From Pseudomonadota bacterium (lineage in GTDB: Bacteria > Pseudomonadota > Alphaproteobacteria > Rhodospirillales > Casp-alpha2), in the NCBI GenBank assembly GCA_027624235.1, contig JAQBYB010000006.1:1-64000 (forward strand): a stretch of 64,000 nucleotides of DNA, given 5' to 3'. This document shows, piece by piece, positions 7,881 through 16,271 of the stretch. Made by a program: the position numbers and the translations under genes. Within the stretch, counting starts at the first letter, position 1; each line of letters begins with the position of its first letter. The notes beneath the pieces were generated by a model that did not search any database, was not told where the DNA came from, and saw nothing but the letters and a program-made list of their open reading frames with translations.

Positions 7881-7905
7881 GCGGACAGTTTGGGGATAAG
7901 TCCGC
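7881..7905. promoter_or_regulatory. stem-loop in ppsR leader with a DnaA-box-like loop
   Basis: GCGGAC (7881-7886) pairs with GTCCGC (7900-7905). The 13-base loop contains TGGGGATAA, one mismatch from a reversed DnaA box. The stem ends nine bases before the ppsR start codon, so it would also sit over the ppsR ribosome binding region in mRNA. Either a translational control element or part of the origin is possible. Confidence 0.4.
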
Positions 7906-7968
7906 TCTTTTGCTGAAACGGCTATTGTGTTCACAATTGCCGAAAGTTCATATACCGGCTGAAACACC

Positions 7969-7988
7969 TGTGTAAAACATTATACACG
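7969..7988. promoter_or_regulatory. inverted pair of DnaA-box-like sites
   Basis: TGTGTAAAA and TTATACACG lie back to back with two bases between them. Each is one mismatch from the DnaA consensus (TTATNCACA or its reverse). Together they form an imperfect 20-base palindrome. Confidence 0.5.
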
Positions 7989-8190
7989 CTATCGCAAAAC
8001 CCAAGGGTTTGCTTATATACGGAGAACTATCCCCCTTAATCACAATCGGTAAGAGATATTACAACGTGTTGTTAAATATACATCAAATAATCTTACAAAC
8101 AGGTTGACCACAGGCCCTATCCGGTAGGCCGTGGGATTTTATCAAGTCTCTTGAACAAATCCGTATCAATAATAATCCCCGAACTTCGCT

Positions 8191-8208
8191 TTACTACTAC
8201 TACAACTA
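8191..8208 (-). promoter_or_regulatory. DnaA-trio-like unwinding element
   Basis: The + strand reads TTA CTA CTA CTA CAA CTA, so the complementary strand reads 3'-AAT GAT GAT GAT GTT GAT-5'. This matches the published DnaA-trio pattern 3'-(G/A)A(T/A)-5' at five of six units. It is bordered on the box side by GC-rich DNA and on the other side by AT-rich DNA, the order described for the basal origin unwinding system. Confidence 0.55.
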
Positions 8209-8272
8209 CCTTTCTTATAAAAAATATATAGATTGTTTTAATAATGAAAAACGTGAAAACCGGCCTTCAAAA

Positions 8273-9355
8273 ATGAGCTTTCCTTCCGACCAGAAACTAA
8301 TGATGCGCGCCTTACGGGGGGAAACGCTGGAACGGCCGCCGTTCTGGTTGATGCGGCAAGCCGGGCGGTATTTGCCCGAATATCGTGAGTTGCGACAGAA
8401 TTCCAAGAATTTTCTGGATTTTTGTTACACGCCGGATTTGGCGGTCGAAGTCACCTTACAACCGCTTCGCCGGTATCACATGGATGCGGCGATTTTGTTC
8501 AGCGATATCCTGGTGATACCGGACGCCTTGGGCCAAAAAGTAGAATTTTTAGAAGGTGAAGGACCGGTGCTGGATCCGGTTCAGTGCCTGGACGATATCA
8601 AAAAATTAAACCCTAATAAAATCGATGAGCACCTTGCCCCGGTGTTTGAAACGCTCAAACGACTGTCGGCGGAAATTCCTAAGGAAACCGCCCTGATCGG
8701 TTTTGCCGGATCGCCCTGGACGATCGCCGTTTATATGATCGAAGGGCGTGGCGGCACGGATCACGGCAACGTCCTGGAATGGGCCGAACACCGCCCCGAA
8801 GAATTTCAGGTGCTCATTGACCTGCTGGTGGAGACGACGTCGGCGTATCTTATTGGCCAAGTTGAAAGCGGCGCCGAGATTATCCAGTTGTTCGACAGCT
8901 GGGCGGGTGTTTTGAACGCGGGACAATTCCAGTGCTGGAGTATCGAGCCGACGCGGCGCATCGTCGAACGGCTGCATGAGCGCTGCCCCGGTGTGCCGGT
9001 GATCGGGTTTCCGCGCAACGTCGGCGAATTGGCGGTGGACTACGTCACCAAAACCGGCGTCGATGGCGTCAGCCTGGACCAGGACATGGCCTTGGACTGG
9101 ATCGCCGAAACCCTGCAGCCGAAATGCACCGTGCAAGGCAACCTGGACAACAAAGTTCTGGTTACCGGCGGCGCGGCGCTGGACCACGCCACCGTCAACA
9201 TCCTGAGGACGCTTTCCGGCGGGCCTTTTATTTTCAATCTTGGCCATGGCGTGTTGCCGGAAACGCCACCGGAACACGTTGGCCGGGTCGCCGAGCTGGT
9301 TCGGGGCTGGCCGGCATCGGGTGATGGGCCCAGCGCCAGCGATGGAAAAAATTGA
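8273..9355 (+). CDS. hemE: uroporphyrinogen decarboxylase
   Basis: HemE removes four acetate carboxyl groups from uroporphyrinogen III to give coproporphyrinogen III. The signature PFWLMRQAGRYLPEYRE sits near residue 22. FAGSPWTIAVYMIEG and the C-terminal NLGHGVLPETPPEHV are also typical. Length is 360 residues. The ATG at 8273 has no clear Shine-Dalgarno (CTTCAAAA precedes it). It directly abuts the AT-rich side of the origin, so its promoter must lie inside oriC, as in Caulobacter. The stop codon overlaps the hemH start (TGATG). Confidence 0.97.
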   Translation: MSFPSDQKLMMRALRGETLERPPFWLMRQAGRYLPEYRELRQNSKNFLDFCYTPDLAVEVTLQPLRRYHMDAAILFSDILVIPDALGQKVEFLEGEGPVLDPVQCLDDIKKLNPNKIDEHLAPVFETLKRLSAEIPKETALIGFAGSPWTIAVYMIEGRGGTDHGNVLEWAEHRPEEFQVLIDLLVETTSAYLIGQVESGAEIIQLFDSWAGVLNAGQFQCWSIEPTRRIVERLHERCPGVPVIGFPRNVGELAVDYVTKTGVDGVSLDQDMALDWIAETLQPKCTVQGNLDNKVLVTGGAALDHATVNILRTLSGGPFIFNLGHGVLPETPPEHVGRVAELVRGWPASGDGPSASDGKN

Positions 9356-10410
9356 TGGGACGGCTTGGCGTCGTTCTGTTCAATCTTGGCGGGCCGGACA
9401 GCCCGGAAGCGGTCGAGCCGTTTTTATTCAATCTGTTCAACGATCCGGCGATTATCGGCCTTCCCGGCGTCCTGCGCTGGCCATTGGCCAAATTTATCTC
9501 CAGGCGCCGGGCCCCGGTGGCGACGGAGATTTACCGGCACCTGGGCGGAAAATCGCCGCTGTTGGAAGAAACCGAGGCCCAGGCCGAGGCGCTGGGCCAT
9601 GCCTTGGCCGAATATCTTGGTGAGGGCGCGGATAAGGTCCGGGTTTTCATTGCCATGCGCTATTGGCACCCGATGACCGCGGCAACGGTCAGCGCGGTCA
9701 AGGCCTTCAATCCGGACAACATCGTTTTGTTGCCGCTGTATCCGCAGTTTTCGACGACCTCGACAGGCTCGTCGATCAAGGAATGGCGGCGGGTGGCGGC
9801 GGCGCAGGGGCTGGCGGCGCCGACGCGGACGGTCTGCTGTTACCCGGTTGAGCAGGGCTACATCGAAAGCCTGGCGGGTCTGGTCAGGCCGGCGATCGAG
9901 GCGGCCCAAAAACATGGCCGGTTTAGGGTGCTGTTCTCCGCCCACGGGCTGCCGGAGAAAATTATCGCCAAGGGCGATCCCTATTCCTGGCAGATCGAGG
10001 CGACCGCCGGGGCGCTGGTCAAGGCGCTTTCGGTTGCCGGCCTGGATCATGCCGTGTGTTTTCAAAGCCGGGTCGGGCGGTTGAAATGGATCGGCCCGTC
10101 CCTGGATGATGAGATTGAGCGCGCCGCCATGGACGGCGTGGCGGTGGTGGTGGTGCCGATTGCTTTTGTATCCGAACACTCCGAAACTTTGGTGGAGCTG
10201 GATATCGAATACCGGGACATGGCCGAGAAACTTGGCGTTCCCGCCTATATCCGGGTTCCGGCGATCGGTGTTGAGACGACGTTCATATCCGCCCTGGCGC
10301 GGATTGCCGCCTTTGCATTGAAAGACGGAGCGCTAAAGGGGGATACTCAAACCTGTTCAGCGGCGGGCGGGCGGCAATGCCCGGCGGTACACGGACAATG
10401 TCCGCTCTAG
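9355..10410 (+). CDS. hemH: ferrochelatase, with cysteine-bearing C-terminal tail
   Basis: Ferrochelatase inserts Fe2+ into protoporphyrin IX. The N-terminal GVVLFNLGGPDSPE, the SAHGLPEK motif with the catalytic His, and VVVPIAFVSEHSETLVELD are all present. Length is 351 residues with the ATG at 9355, preferred over an in-frame TTG three bases earlier. The tail holds Cys at about 334, 342 and 349 (C-x7-C-x6-C), and there is an internal Cys in HAVCFQSR. Some bacterial ferrochelatases, including that of Caulobacter, bind a [2Fe-2S] cluster through C-terminal cysteines. The same is inferred here. It is cotranscribed with hemE and hemJ. Confidence 0.95.
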   Translation: MGRLGVVLFNLGGPDSPEAVEPFLFNLFNDPAIIGLPGVLRWPLAKFISRRRAPVATEIYRHLGGKSPLLEETEAQAEALGHALAEYLGEGADKVRVFIAMRYWHPMTAATVSAVKAFNPDNIVLLPLYPQFSTTSTGSSIKEWRRVAAAQGLAAPTRTVCCYPVEQGYIESLAGLVRPAIEAAQKHGRFRVLFSAHGLPEKIIAKGDPYSWQIEATAGALVKALSVAGLDHAVCFQSRVGRLKWIGPSLDDEIERAAMDGVAVVVVPIAFVSEHSETLVELDIEYRDMAEKLGVPAYIRVPAIGVETTFISALARIAAFALKDGALKGDTQTCSAAGGRQCPAVHGQCPL

Positions 10411-10425
10411 AAGGATGACAGCAGC

Positions 10426-10869
10426 GTGGAATTTTCGGCGGAAGCATATCTTTGGCTAAAGGCGCTTCATACCATCAGCGTAATTTCCTGGATGGCGGGA
10501 TTGCTGTATCTGCCGCGGCTGTTCGTCTATCACGCGAAGGCGGCGGCGGGGTCTGAATTATCGGAAACCCTGAAAATCATGGAACGCCGGCTTTTGAATT
10601 TCATCATGAACCCGGCGATGATTGCGTCGGTTGTGTTCGGCGGGCTGATGGTGGCGGACGTTAACTTCCCCTGGGACGGCGGCTGGATGCACGCCAAGCT
10701 GGCGTTTGTCGTGTTGTTGTTGGCGGCGCACCTGGCGATGGGCCGCTGGCGGCGCGAATTTGCCGAGGACCGCAATACCCGCTCACACAAATTCTATCGC
10801 GTCGCCAACGAGGTGCCGACGGTGTTGATGATCGGAATTGTCATTTTTGTGGTCGTTCGTCCGTTTTAA
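10426..10869 (+). CDS. hemJ: protoporphyrinogen IX oxidase HemJ
   Basis: HemJ is the membrane protoporphyrinogen oxidase found in many alphaproteobacteria and cyanobacteria. The 147-residue protein has four hydrophobic helices. The N-terminal helix carries LWLKALHTISVISWMAGLLY with the conserved His, and helix 4 ends at the C-terminus. The start is GTG at 10426, with AAGGA ten bases upstream. It completes a hemE-hemH-hemJ cluster covering late haem synthesis. Confidence 0.93.
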   Translation: MEFSAEAYLWLKALHTISVISWMAGLLYLPRLFVYHAKAAAGSELSETLKIMERRLLNFIMNPAMIASVVFGGLMVADVNFPWDGGWMHAKLAFVVLLLAAHLAMGRWRREFAEDRNTRSHKFYRVANEVPTVLMIGIVIFVVVRPF

Positions 10870-10905
10870 GCCGCGGACAACTTTAGCGGCATTCGCATTC
10901 TTCAA

Positions 10906-10933
10906 TTGACAGGTCGGGTTGGATTGCTTTATT
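10906..10933 (+). promoter_or_regulatory. possible sigma-70 promoter for rho
   Basis: TTGACA (10906-10911) is followed after 16 bases by TTTATT (10928-10933). That is a perfect -35 with a moderate -10, in the 239-base gap between hemJ and rho. A leader of roughly 170 bases would result. Long leaders are known for rho in other bacteria, where Rho attenuates its own mRNA. That regulation is only inferred here. Confidence 0.4.
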
Positions 10934-11108
10934 CCTTCCGCGTTCTGTCGGTTCCGGCAAACCTTATCTTTTTTTCGCGCCCGCCTTTCCCGCCCCTCGG
11001 GCTTTCTGCCCGTTTTTCGGAATTCCGCCGATAGAACTGACCTGACGCCGAGCCGTCCTGTCGGGCCGTTACGTCCAATTTCCCCCCTTTAACTCAAAGA
11101 CATGCCCC

Positions 11109-12365
11109 ATGAATCTTCAAGAGCTCAAAACCAAATCCCCCGCCGACCTTCTGGCCTTTGCCGAAGAACTGGAAATCGAAAACGCCTCGTCGCTGCGTAA
11201 GCAGGACATGATGTTCGCGATCCTCAAGCAATTGGCGGAAAACGACGTTGCTATTTTCGGCATCGGCGTGCTTGAGGTGCTCCAGGACGGCTTCGGCTTC
11301 CTGCGTAGCCCGGAATCCAATTATCTGCCGGGCCCGGATGATATTTACGTATCCCCCAGCCAGGTTCGGCGCTTCGCGCTGAGGACCGGCGACACCGTCG
11401 AAGGCGAAATCAGATCGCCCAAGGAAGGGGAGCGGTATTTTGCTCTGCTGAAGATCAATCAAATCAATTTCGCCGACCCCGGCGATGTTCGTCACCGCAT
11501 CAATTTCGATAACCTGACGCCGCTGTACCCCGATGAATTCATGCAGATGGAACTGAACAACCCGGAATTGAAGGACCCGACCACCCGTGTCATCGATTTG
11601 GTCTGCCCCATCGGCAAGGGCCAGCGCGCCCTGATCGTGGCGCCGCCGCGCACCGGTAAAACGGTGATGTTGCAGAACATCGCCCACTCGATTTCCATCA
11701 ACCACCCGGAAGTCTATCTGATCGTGCTGCTGATCGATGAGCGCCCGGAAGAAGTCACCGACATGGACCGTTCGGTCAAGGGTGAGGTCGTCAGCTCGAC
11801 CTTTGATGAGCCGGCGGCGCGCCACGTGCAGGTCGCCGAAATGGTCATCGAAAAAGCCAAGCGCCTGGTCGAACACAAACGCGATGTGGTGATCCTGTTG
11901 GATTCCATCACCCGCCTGGCCCGCGCCTATAACACCGTGGTGCCGTCATCGGGCAAGGTGCTGACCGGCGGCGTCGACGCCAACGCCTTGCAACGCCCGA
12001 AACGGTTTTTCGGGGCTGCCCGCAACATCGAAGAGGGCGGCTCGCTGACCATCATTTCGACCGCCCTGATCGATACCGGGTCGCGCATGGACGAGGTCAT
12101 CTTCGAAGAATTCAAGGGCACCGGTAACTCGGAAATCATCCTTGATCGCAAGCTGTCGGACCGGCGCACCTGGCCGACCATCGACATCACCAAATCCGGC
12201 ACCCGCAAGGAAGAACTGCTGGTCGATCAGGCGGTGCTGTCGAAGATGTGGGTACTCCGGCGCATCCTGATGCCAATGGGCGTCACCGACGCCATGGACT
12301 TCCTGTTAGACAAGCTCAAGCACTCGAAGACCAATTCCGACTTCTTCGACTCCATGAACACCTAA
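11109..12365 (+). CDS. rho: transcription termination factor Rho
   Basis: Rho is the hexameric RNA-dependent ATPase that ends transcription. The N-terminal helical domain ([20 protein letters not shown]) is followed by a cold-shock-like RNA-binding domain with [25 protein letters not shown], here lacking the long insertion some actinobacteria have. The ATPase core has Walker [22 protein letters not shown], Walker [17 protein letters not shown] and the catalytic-loop EGGSLTI region. Length is 418 residues, normal for the family. It sits between hemJ and mnmE as in many alphaproteobacteria, but here qor, ogt and a DUF255 gene are inserted before mnmE. Confidence 0.97.
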   Translation: MNLQELKTKSPADLLAFAEELEIENASSLRKQDMMFAILKQLAENDVAIFGIGVLEVLQDGFGFLRSPESNYLPGPDDIYVSPSQVRRFALRTGDTVEGEIRSPKEGERYFALLKINQINFADPGDVRHRINFDNLTPLYPDEFMQMELNNPELKDPTTRVIDLVCPIGKGQRALIVAPPRTGKTVMLQNIAHSISINHPEVYLIVLLIDERPEEVTDMDRSVKGEVVSSTFDEPAARHVQVAEMVIEKAKRLVEHKRDVVILLDSITRLARAYNTVVPSSGKVLTGGVDANALQRPKRFFGAARNIEEGGSLTIISTALIDTGSRMDEVIFEEFKGTGNSEIILDRKLSDRRTWPTIDITKSGTRKEELLVDQAVLSKMWVLRRILMPMGVTDAMDFLLDKLKHSKTNSDFFDSMNT

Positions 12366-12378
12366 GCTTTTTGTTGCC

Positions 12379-12578
12379 GCAAATGCGTCGTCGCGGATGT
12401 AGGCATCCGCTCGGGATTTGCTTTTTATTCCGCAAATACGTCGTCGCGGATGTAGGCATCCGCTCGGGATTTGCTTTTTTTACGCAAATGCGTCGTCGCG
12501 GATGTAGGCATCCGCTCGGGATTTGCTTTTATTCCGCAAATACGTCGTCGCGGATGTAGGCATCCGCTCGGGATTTGC
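12379..12578. repeat. four tandem 43-base hairpin repeats (terminator array)
   Basis: Four 43-base units lie at 12379-12421, 12432-12474, 12484-12526 and 12536-12578, separated by 9-10 base T-rich spacers (period 52-53). Each unit can form a two-tier stem: GCAAAT with ATTTGC outside, and GCGGATG with CATCCGC around a TAGG loop inside. Units 1 and 3 read AAATGCG, units 2 and 4 AAATACG, so the array looks like a duplicated dimer. Units 1-3 are followed by runs of T on the + strand, fitting intrinsic terminators for rho. The array fills the gap between convergent rho and qor. Confidence 0.85.
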
Positions 12579-12584
12579 TATTCC

Positions 12585-13559
12585 TTACGGCAGCAGCACC
12601 GACGAGCCGGTGGTTTTGCGCGCCTCCAGATCGGCATGGGCCTTGGCCGCCTCGGCCAGCGGATAGGTCTGGTTGACGGCGATTTTTACCTGGCCGCCCT
12701 CGATGGCCCCGATCAGCGCATTGGCGCACTCATCCAACAGCTCCCGCGTTGCCGTGTGGGTGGCCAATGTCGGGCGGGTCACATACAGCGACCCCTTGCC
12801 CGCCAGGATGCCCAGCGCCAATGGCTCAACGGGACCGGTGGCGTTACCGAACGTCACCATCAGGCCGAAGGGGCTGAGGCAATCCAGGGAATTATTGAAA
12901 GTATCCTTGCCGATGGAATCGTAGACCACGGGCACGCCCTTGCCGCCGGTGATCTCCTTGACCCGTTCCGGCACGTTTTCGTCGCGGTAGAGGATCGCGT
13001 GGTCACAACCATTGGCCTTAACCAGCGCCGCCTTTTCTTTCGAGCCGACACAGCCGATGACGGTCGCGCCGAGGTGCTTGGCCCATTGGCACATGATCAG
13101 GCCGACACCGCCGGCGGCGGCATAGATCAAAATGGTGTCGCCGGCTTTGACCTTGTAGGTCCGGTGCAACAAGTAGTACGCGGTCATGCCTTGCAGCAAC
13201 ATGCCGCCGGCGACCTGGTCGTCGATGCTGCCTGGGATGTGAATCAATTTTCCGGTGCCGATGGTCCGTTCTTCGGAATAGGCGCCGATGTTCATGGCGT
13301 AGGCGACGCGATCGCCGACCTTGAAATCGCTGACGCCGTCGCCGACCGCCTCGATGACGCCGCCGGCTTCCGAGCCGATGATGGCGGGAAAGTCGTTGAT
13401 TTTGTAAAGCCCGGTGCGCTGATAGACCTCAATGTAATTCAGACCGATGGCGGTATGCCGGAGACGGACCTCGCCGGCGCCCGGATCGCCGACCTCGACG
13501 TCTTCCCATTTCAGCACGTCCGGTCCGCCGGTCTCATAAACACGAATAGCTTTCGTCAT
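12585..13559 (-). CDS. qor: NADPH:quinone oxidoreductase (zeta-crystallin type MDR)
   Basis: A zinc-free medium-chain dehydrogenase/reductase that reduces quinones with NADPH. The N-terminal GroES-like domain contains AIGLNYIEVYQRTGLY and IIGSEAGGVIEAVG. The Rossmann domain has ILIYAAAGGVGLIMCQWAK. The 324-residue protein starts at ATG 13559 behind a strong GGAGGAACC. An upstream in-frame start is not needed. Substrate is not defined by sequence. It is convergent with rho across the hairpin array. Confidence 0.9.
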   Translation of the reverse strand: MTKAIRVYETGGPDVLKWEDVEVGDPGAGEVRLRHTAIGLNYIEVYQRTGLYKINDFPAIIGSEAGGVIEAVGDGVSDFKVGDRVAYAMNIGAYSEERTIGTGKLIHIPGSIDDQVAGGMLLQGMTAYYLLHRTYKVKAGDTILIYAAAGGVGLIMCQWAKHLGATVIGCVGSKEKAALVKANGCDHAILYRDENVPERVKEITGGKGVPVVYDSIGKDTFNNSLDCLSPFGLMVTFGNATGPVEPLALGILAGKGSLYVTRPTLATHTATRELLDECANALIGAIEGGQVKIAVNQTYPLAEAAKAHADLEARKTTGSSVLLP

Positions 13560-13633
13560 GGTTCCTCCTTGGATGGTTTGATTTCTTCCCTGCCGCCATT
13601 TTGGAACCAATGGCCCACGGAAGCAAAATAACT

Positions 13634-14086
13634 TTACGTGATGGGAATTCCTTCGAGCCGCAACAGCGCCGTTTTAGTCTCAAGGCCGTCGCCGCCGGAA
13701 TAGCCGCCGAGGCGGTCGCCGCGTCCGACGACCCGGTGGCACGGGATAATGATCGGAATCGGGTTGCGCCCGCAAGCGCCGCCGACGGCCCTGGGGGCGC
13801 TGCGGAGCGCCGTGGCGATGTCGCCATAGGCGCGGGTGGTTCCGAACGGGATCAGGCGAAGCTGCTCCCACACGGCGCGCTGAAAAGATGTTCCCGCCGG
13901 CGCCAGCGGCAGGTCGAACTTCTCAAGCTTGCCGTCGAAATAGGCGTTGAGCTGGCGGGTGGCCTCTTCCAACAACGGCGACGGTTGTCTGTCCGCCGTC
14001 TTCCCCCATTCCAGCGCGACCAGCCTGGCGTCGTTTTCAAACAGGCTCAACAGGCCGAACGGAGAGCTTAGGGAGGTGTGCGCCAT
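13634..14086 (-). CDS. ogt: methylated-DNA--protein-cysteine S-methyltransferase
   Basis: A suicide DNA repair protein that transfers the alkyl group from O6-alkylguanine to its own cysteine. The active-site motif IPCHRVV has Cys at about residue 116. FQRAVWEQLRLIPFGTTRAYGDIA, the helix-turn-helix and Arg-finger region, precedes it. At 150 residues it has only the Ogt-type part and no Ada regulatory domain. The ATG at 14086 lies eight bases past the stop of the DUF255 gene, so the two are cotranscribed. Confidence 0.92.
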   Translation of the reverse strand: MAHTSLSSPFGLLSLFENDARLVALEWGKTADRQPSPLLEEATRQLNAYFDGKLEKFDLPLAPAGTSFQRAVWEQLRLIPFGTTRAYGDIATALRSAPRAVGGACGRNPIPIIIPCHRVVGRGDRLGGYSGGDGLETKTALLRLEGIPIT

Positions 14087-14094
14087 CGCCGATA

Positions 14095-16179
14095 TTATGA
14101 ACCGGCGAGCTGTTCGCGCAAGGATTCGATATCGGTGATCGGCAGACCGCAGACCGGCCCCCGGCACACAAACGCCGTGGGTTGATTATTTTCCTGTTTC
14201 TTCCCGTTTGCCGGGTGTCCCGCCGGGAGCGCCGTTTCCGGCGCAATTTGCATGATGATGGCGCGGCTCAGGCCGGCCTCAAAGGCGGCGCGGCGAAACG
14301 CGACCGCCGCCGGGTCATCGGTCTCGGCGACAATCACGATCTGGACGGCGGTCTCAAGCAGCGCGAAGGCATTCAATAAGGAGGGTTGGTTGCCGAGGTG
14401 GTTGGAATCTTTGTGGGCGATGGCGGCGAACAATTGATCGAGCCGATTCCGGTAGCGGTCATCGCCGGTCAGGTGGAACAGCCGCGCCAGCACCTCGGCC
14501 ATAACGCCGTTGCCGGACGGGACAGCGTTGTCGTGCAGGGTCTTGGTCCGGGTGATGACGTCGCCGGTGTCATCGGCGCCAAGGAAATAACCGCCGCCAT
14601 CGGAATCCCAATAATGCGCATCGGCGATTTCGACCCAGGCCTTCGCCGCCGTCAGGTAATCGTCGTTGCCGGTGATCCCGTGCAGCATCAACGCGGCGCG
14701 CGCCATGTTGGCGTAATCATCGACCACCGCCGGGTGGCGGCGCTTACCGGCGCACCAGGTGTGGTTCAGGCGCCCCGGTTTTTTGTCGCCCGCCGCCCTG
14801 GTTTCGGTCATGGCGTCGATGACGAACCGAAACACCGTTTCGGCGGTATCGATCCAGGCCGGCTCATCAAACACGGCGCCGGCCTTGGCCAGGGCGGCGA
14901 TCATCATGCCGTTCCAGTCGGCGAGCACCTTATCGTCCCGTTGCGGCCAGACGCGGGCCTCGCGCACCGCCAGCAGTTTTTCCCGCGACCGGGCCAAACC
15001 AGCCTCGGCCTGTTCAGGACCAAGGGTGAGCTGATGCGAACGATTAAGGATGGTCTTGTGTTCCCAATTGCCGTGCGCCGTCACGTCATAAGCCTGTTTG
15101 AAGTCGCTGGCGGCGGCGCCAAGGATGGCGTCGATCTCGGCTTCGGACCAGACATAAAACCGGCCCTCTTCGCCGTCGCTGTCGGCGTCATAGGCGCTGG
15201 TGAAGGCGAAATCCTTGGCGCCGCCGTCCTTGGTTGAGCGCATGTCGCGGCGCGCCCAGGCGATGGTCTCGCGGACCCGGACGGCATACAGCGGGCTTTG
15301 CGTCTGTTGCCAGACGTCGCTGAGCAGTTCGATCAACAGGGCGTTGTCGTAGAGCATTTTCTCGAAATGCGGGGCCAGCCAGACCTCGTCGGTGGAATAG
15401 CGCGAAAAGCCGCCGCCCAGATGATCGTAGATACCACCCTGGCAAAGATGGTCCAGCGTGATCGTCACCGCGTCGCCGAATTGGGAATTCTCCGGGGTTT
15501 TTTGACGTTGGTGGGCCAGCCACAGCAGCTGAAACAGCATCGGCTGCGGAAATTTCGGCGCGCCCTGGGTGCCGCCGCGATGAAAATCAACATAGCGGAG
15601 CATCGCCGCCGCCGCCGCATCCAGCGCCGCCAGGGACATCGCGCCGCCGCCTTCGGGCCGGGCCATTTTCATGAGTCCGTCCTTCAGGGCGGCGGCGTTT
15701 TCGCGGACCTTGTCGGGCTCACGGTGATAGGTCCCGGCAATGCCCTTGAGAAGCTCGGGAAAGGCGGGGCGGCCGTAGCGCGCCGTCGCCGGGAAATAGG
15801 TGCCGCCCCAGAACGGCGCGCCGTCCGGAGTCAGGAACATGGTCAACGGCCAGCCGCCCTGTTCTCCCATCATCTGGAGCGCGGATTGATAGATGGCGTC
15901 GATATCGGGGCGCTCCTCGCGGTCGACCTTGATATTGATGAACAGGTCGTTCATTTGCGCGGCGATGGCGTCGTTCTCGAAACTTTCATGGGCCATGACA
16001 TGGCACCAGTGACAGGCGGCGTAGCCGATCGATAGCAGGATCGGCTTGTTGTCTTTTTTGGCCCGGGCCAGGGTGTCGGCGCTCCACGGTTGCCAATGGA
16101 CCGGGTTGTTCCGGTGCTGAAGCAGATAGGGGCTGGTTTCTTCGGAAAGCAGGTTGCGCATCATCAAGGGGCGGTCCAT
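14095..16179 (-). CDS. thioredoxin-like DUF255 protein (YyaL/spermatogenesis-associated protein 20 family)
   Basis: A large (about 694-residue) cytosolic protein. The N-terminal thioredoxin-like domain begins [21 protein letters not shown] and contains [11 protein letters not shown], with Cys at about 56 and 59. It continues with the family-typical [10 protein letters not shown] and [13 protein letters not shown]. The rest is an alpha/alpha barrel resembling N-acylglucosamine epimerase-type glycosidase folds (for example [20 protein letters not shown]). Function in bacteria is unknown. Start codon is ambiguous among ATG 16179, 16164 and 16161, none with a clear Shine-Dalgarno. It is divergent from mnmE across about 90 bases. 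Confidence 0.9.
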   Translation of the reverse strand: MDRPLMMRNLLSEETSPYLLQHRNNPVHWQPWSADTLARAKKDNKPILLSIGYAACHWCHVMAHESFENDAIAAQMNDLFINIKVDREERPDIDAIYQSALQMMGEQGGWPLTMFLTPDGAPFWGGTYFPATARYGRPAFPELLKGIAGTYHREPDKVRENAAALKDGLMKMARPEGGGAMSLAALDAAAAAMLRYVDFHRGGTQGAPKFPQPMLFQLLWLAHQRQKTPENSQFGDAVTITLDHLCQGGIYDHLGGGFSRYSTDEVWLAPHFEKMLYDNALLIELLSDVWQQTQSPLYAVRVRETIAWARRDMRSTKDGGAKDFAFTSAYDADSDGEEGRFYVWSEAEIDAILGAAASDFKQAYDVTAHGNWEHKTILNRSHQLTLGPEQAEAGLARSREKLLAVREARVWPQRDDKVLADWNGMMIAALAKAGAVFDEPAWIDTAETVFRFVIDAMTETRAAGDKKPGRLNHTWCAGKRRHPAVVDDYANMARAALMLHGITGNDDYLTAAKAWVEIADAHYWDSDGGGYFLGADDTGDVITRTKTLHDNAVPSGNGVMAEVLARLFHLTGDDRYRNRLDQLFAAIAHKDSNHLGNQPSLLNAFALLETAVQIVIVAETDDPAAVAFRRAAFEAGLSRAIIMQIAPETALPAGHPANGKKQENNQPTAFVCRGPVCGLPITDIESLREQLAGS

Positions 16180-16271
16180 CAACTTGGGTGAATTGCCTGG
16201 GCGGCGTTCCTCGCTTAATTTGGAACTCTATTCATGGGATACAACCAAATTCACGCGCTGGAAAAACTAAT

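Larger units (their letters stand above)
7873..8272. other. oriC: probable chromosomal replication origin (oriC)
   Basis: This 400-base gene-free gap lies between divergent ppsR and hemE, the site of the mapped Caulobacter origin. It holds several one-mismatch DnaA boxes: TGGGGATAA at 7891, TGTGTAAAA at 7969, TTATACACG at 7980 and TTAATCACA at 8036. A GC-rich TCCCCGAACTTCGC follows at 8177-8190, then a run of CTA triplets at 8191-8208 and a strongly AT-rich stretch at 8211-8260. Genes on each side are oriented away from it over several kilobases, and parS sites and parAB are nearby. I found no perfect TTATCCACA box and no GANTC methylation site in the gap. Location and layout make the call strong, but boundaries are arbitrary. 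Confidence 0.85.

Noticed and set aside
7873-8272. CtrA sites and GANTC methylation sites in the origin, as in Caulobacter.
   Set aside because: I found no TTAA-N7-TTAA and no GANTC in the gap; single TTAA words are expected in AT-rich DNA.
12379-12578. CRISPR array.
   Set aside because: Only four units, each self-palindromic, with 9-10 base T-rich spacers that are alike; no cas genes.
12471-13631. Long open frame (386 codons) on the + strand opposite qor, with repeated RRRGCRHPLGICF-like peptides.
   Set aside because: The peptide repeats come from the hairpin array, and the rest is antisense to a clear quinone oxidoreductase with a good ribosome site.
14386-15237. 283-codon frame opposite the DUF255 gene.
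   Set aside because: Shadow of the conserved thioredoxin-like protein; no start signal or family features.
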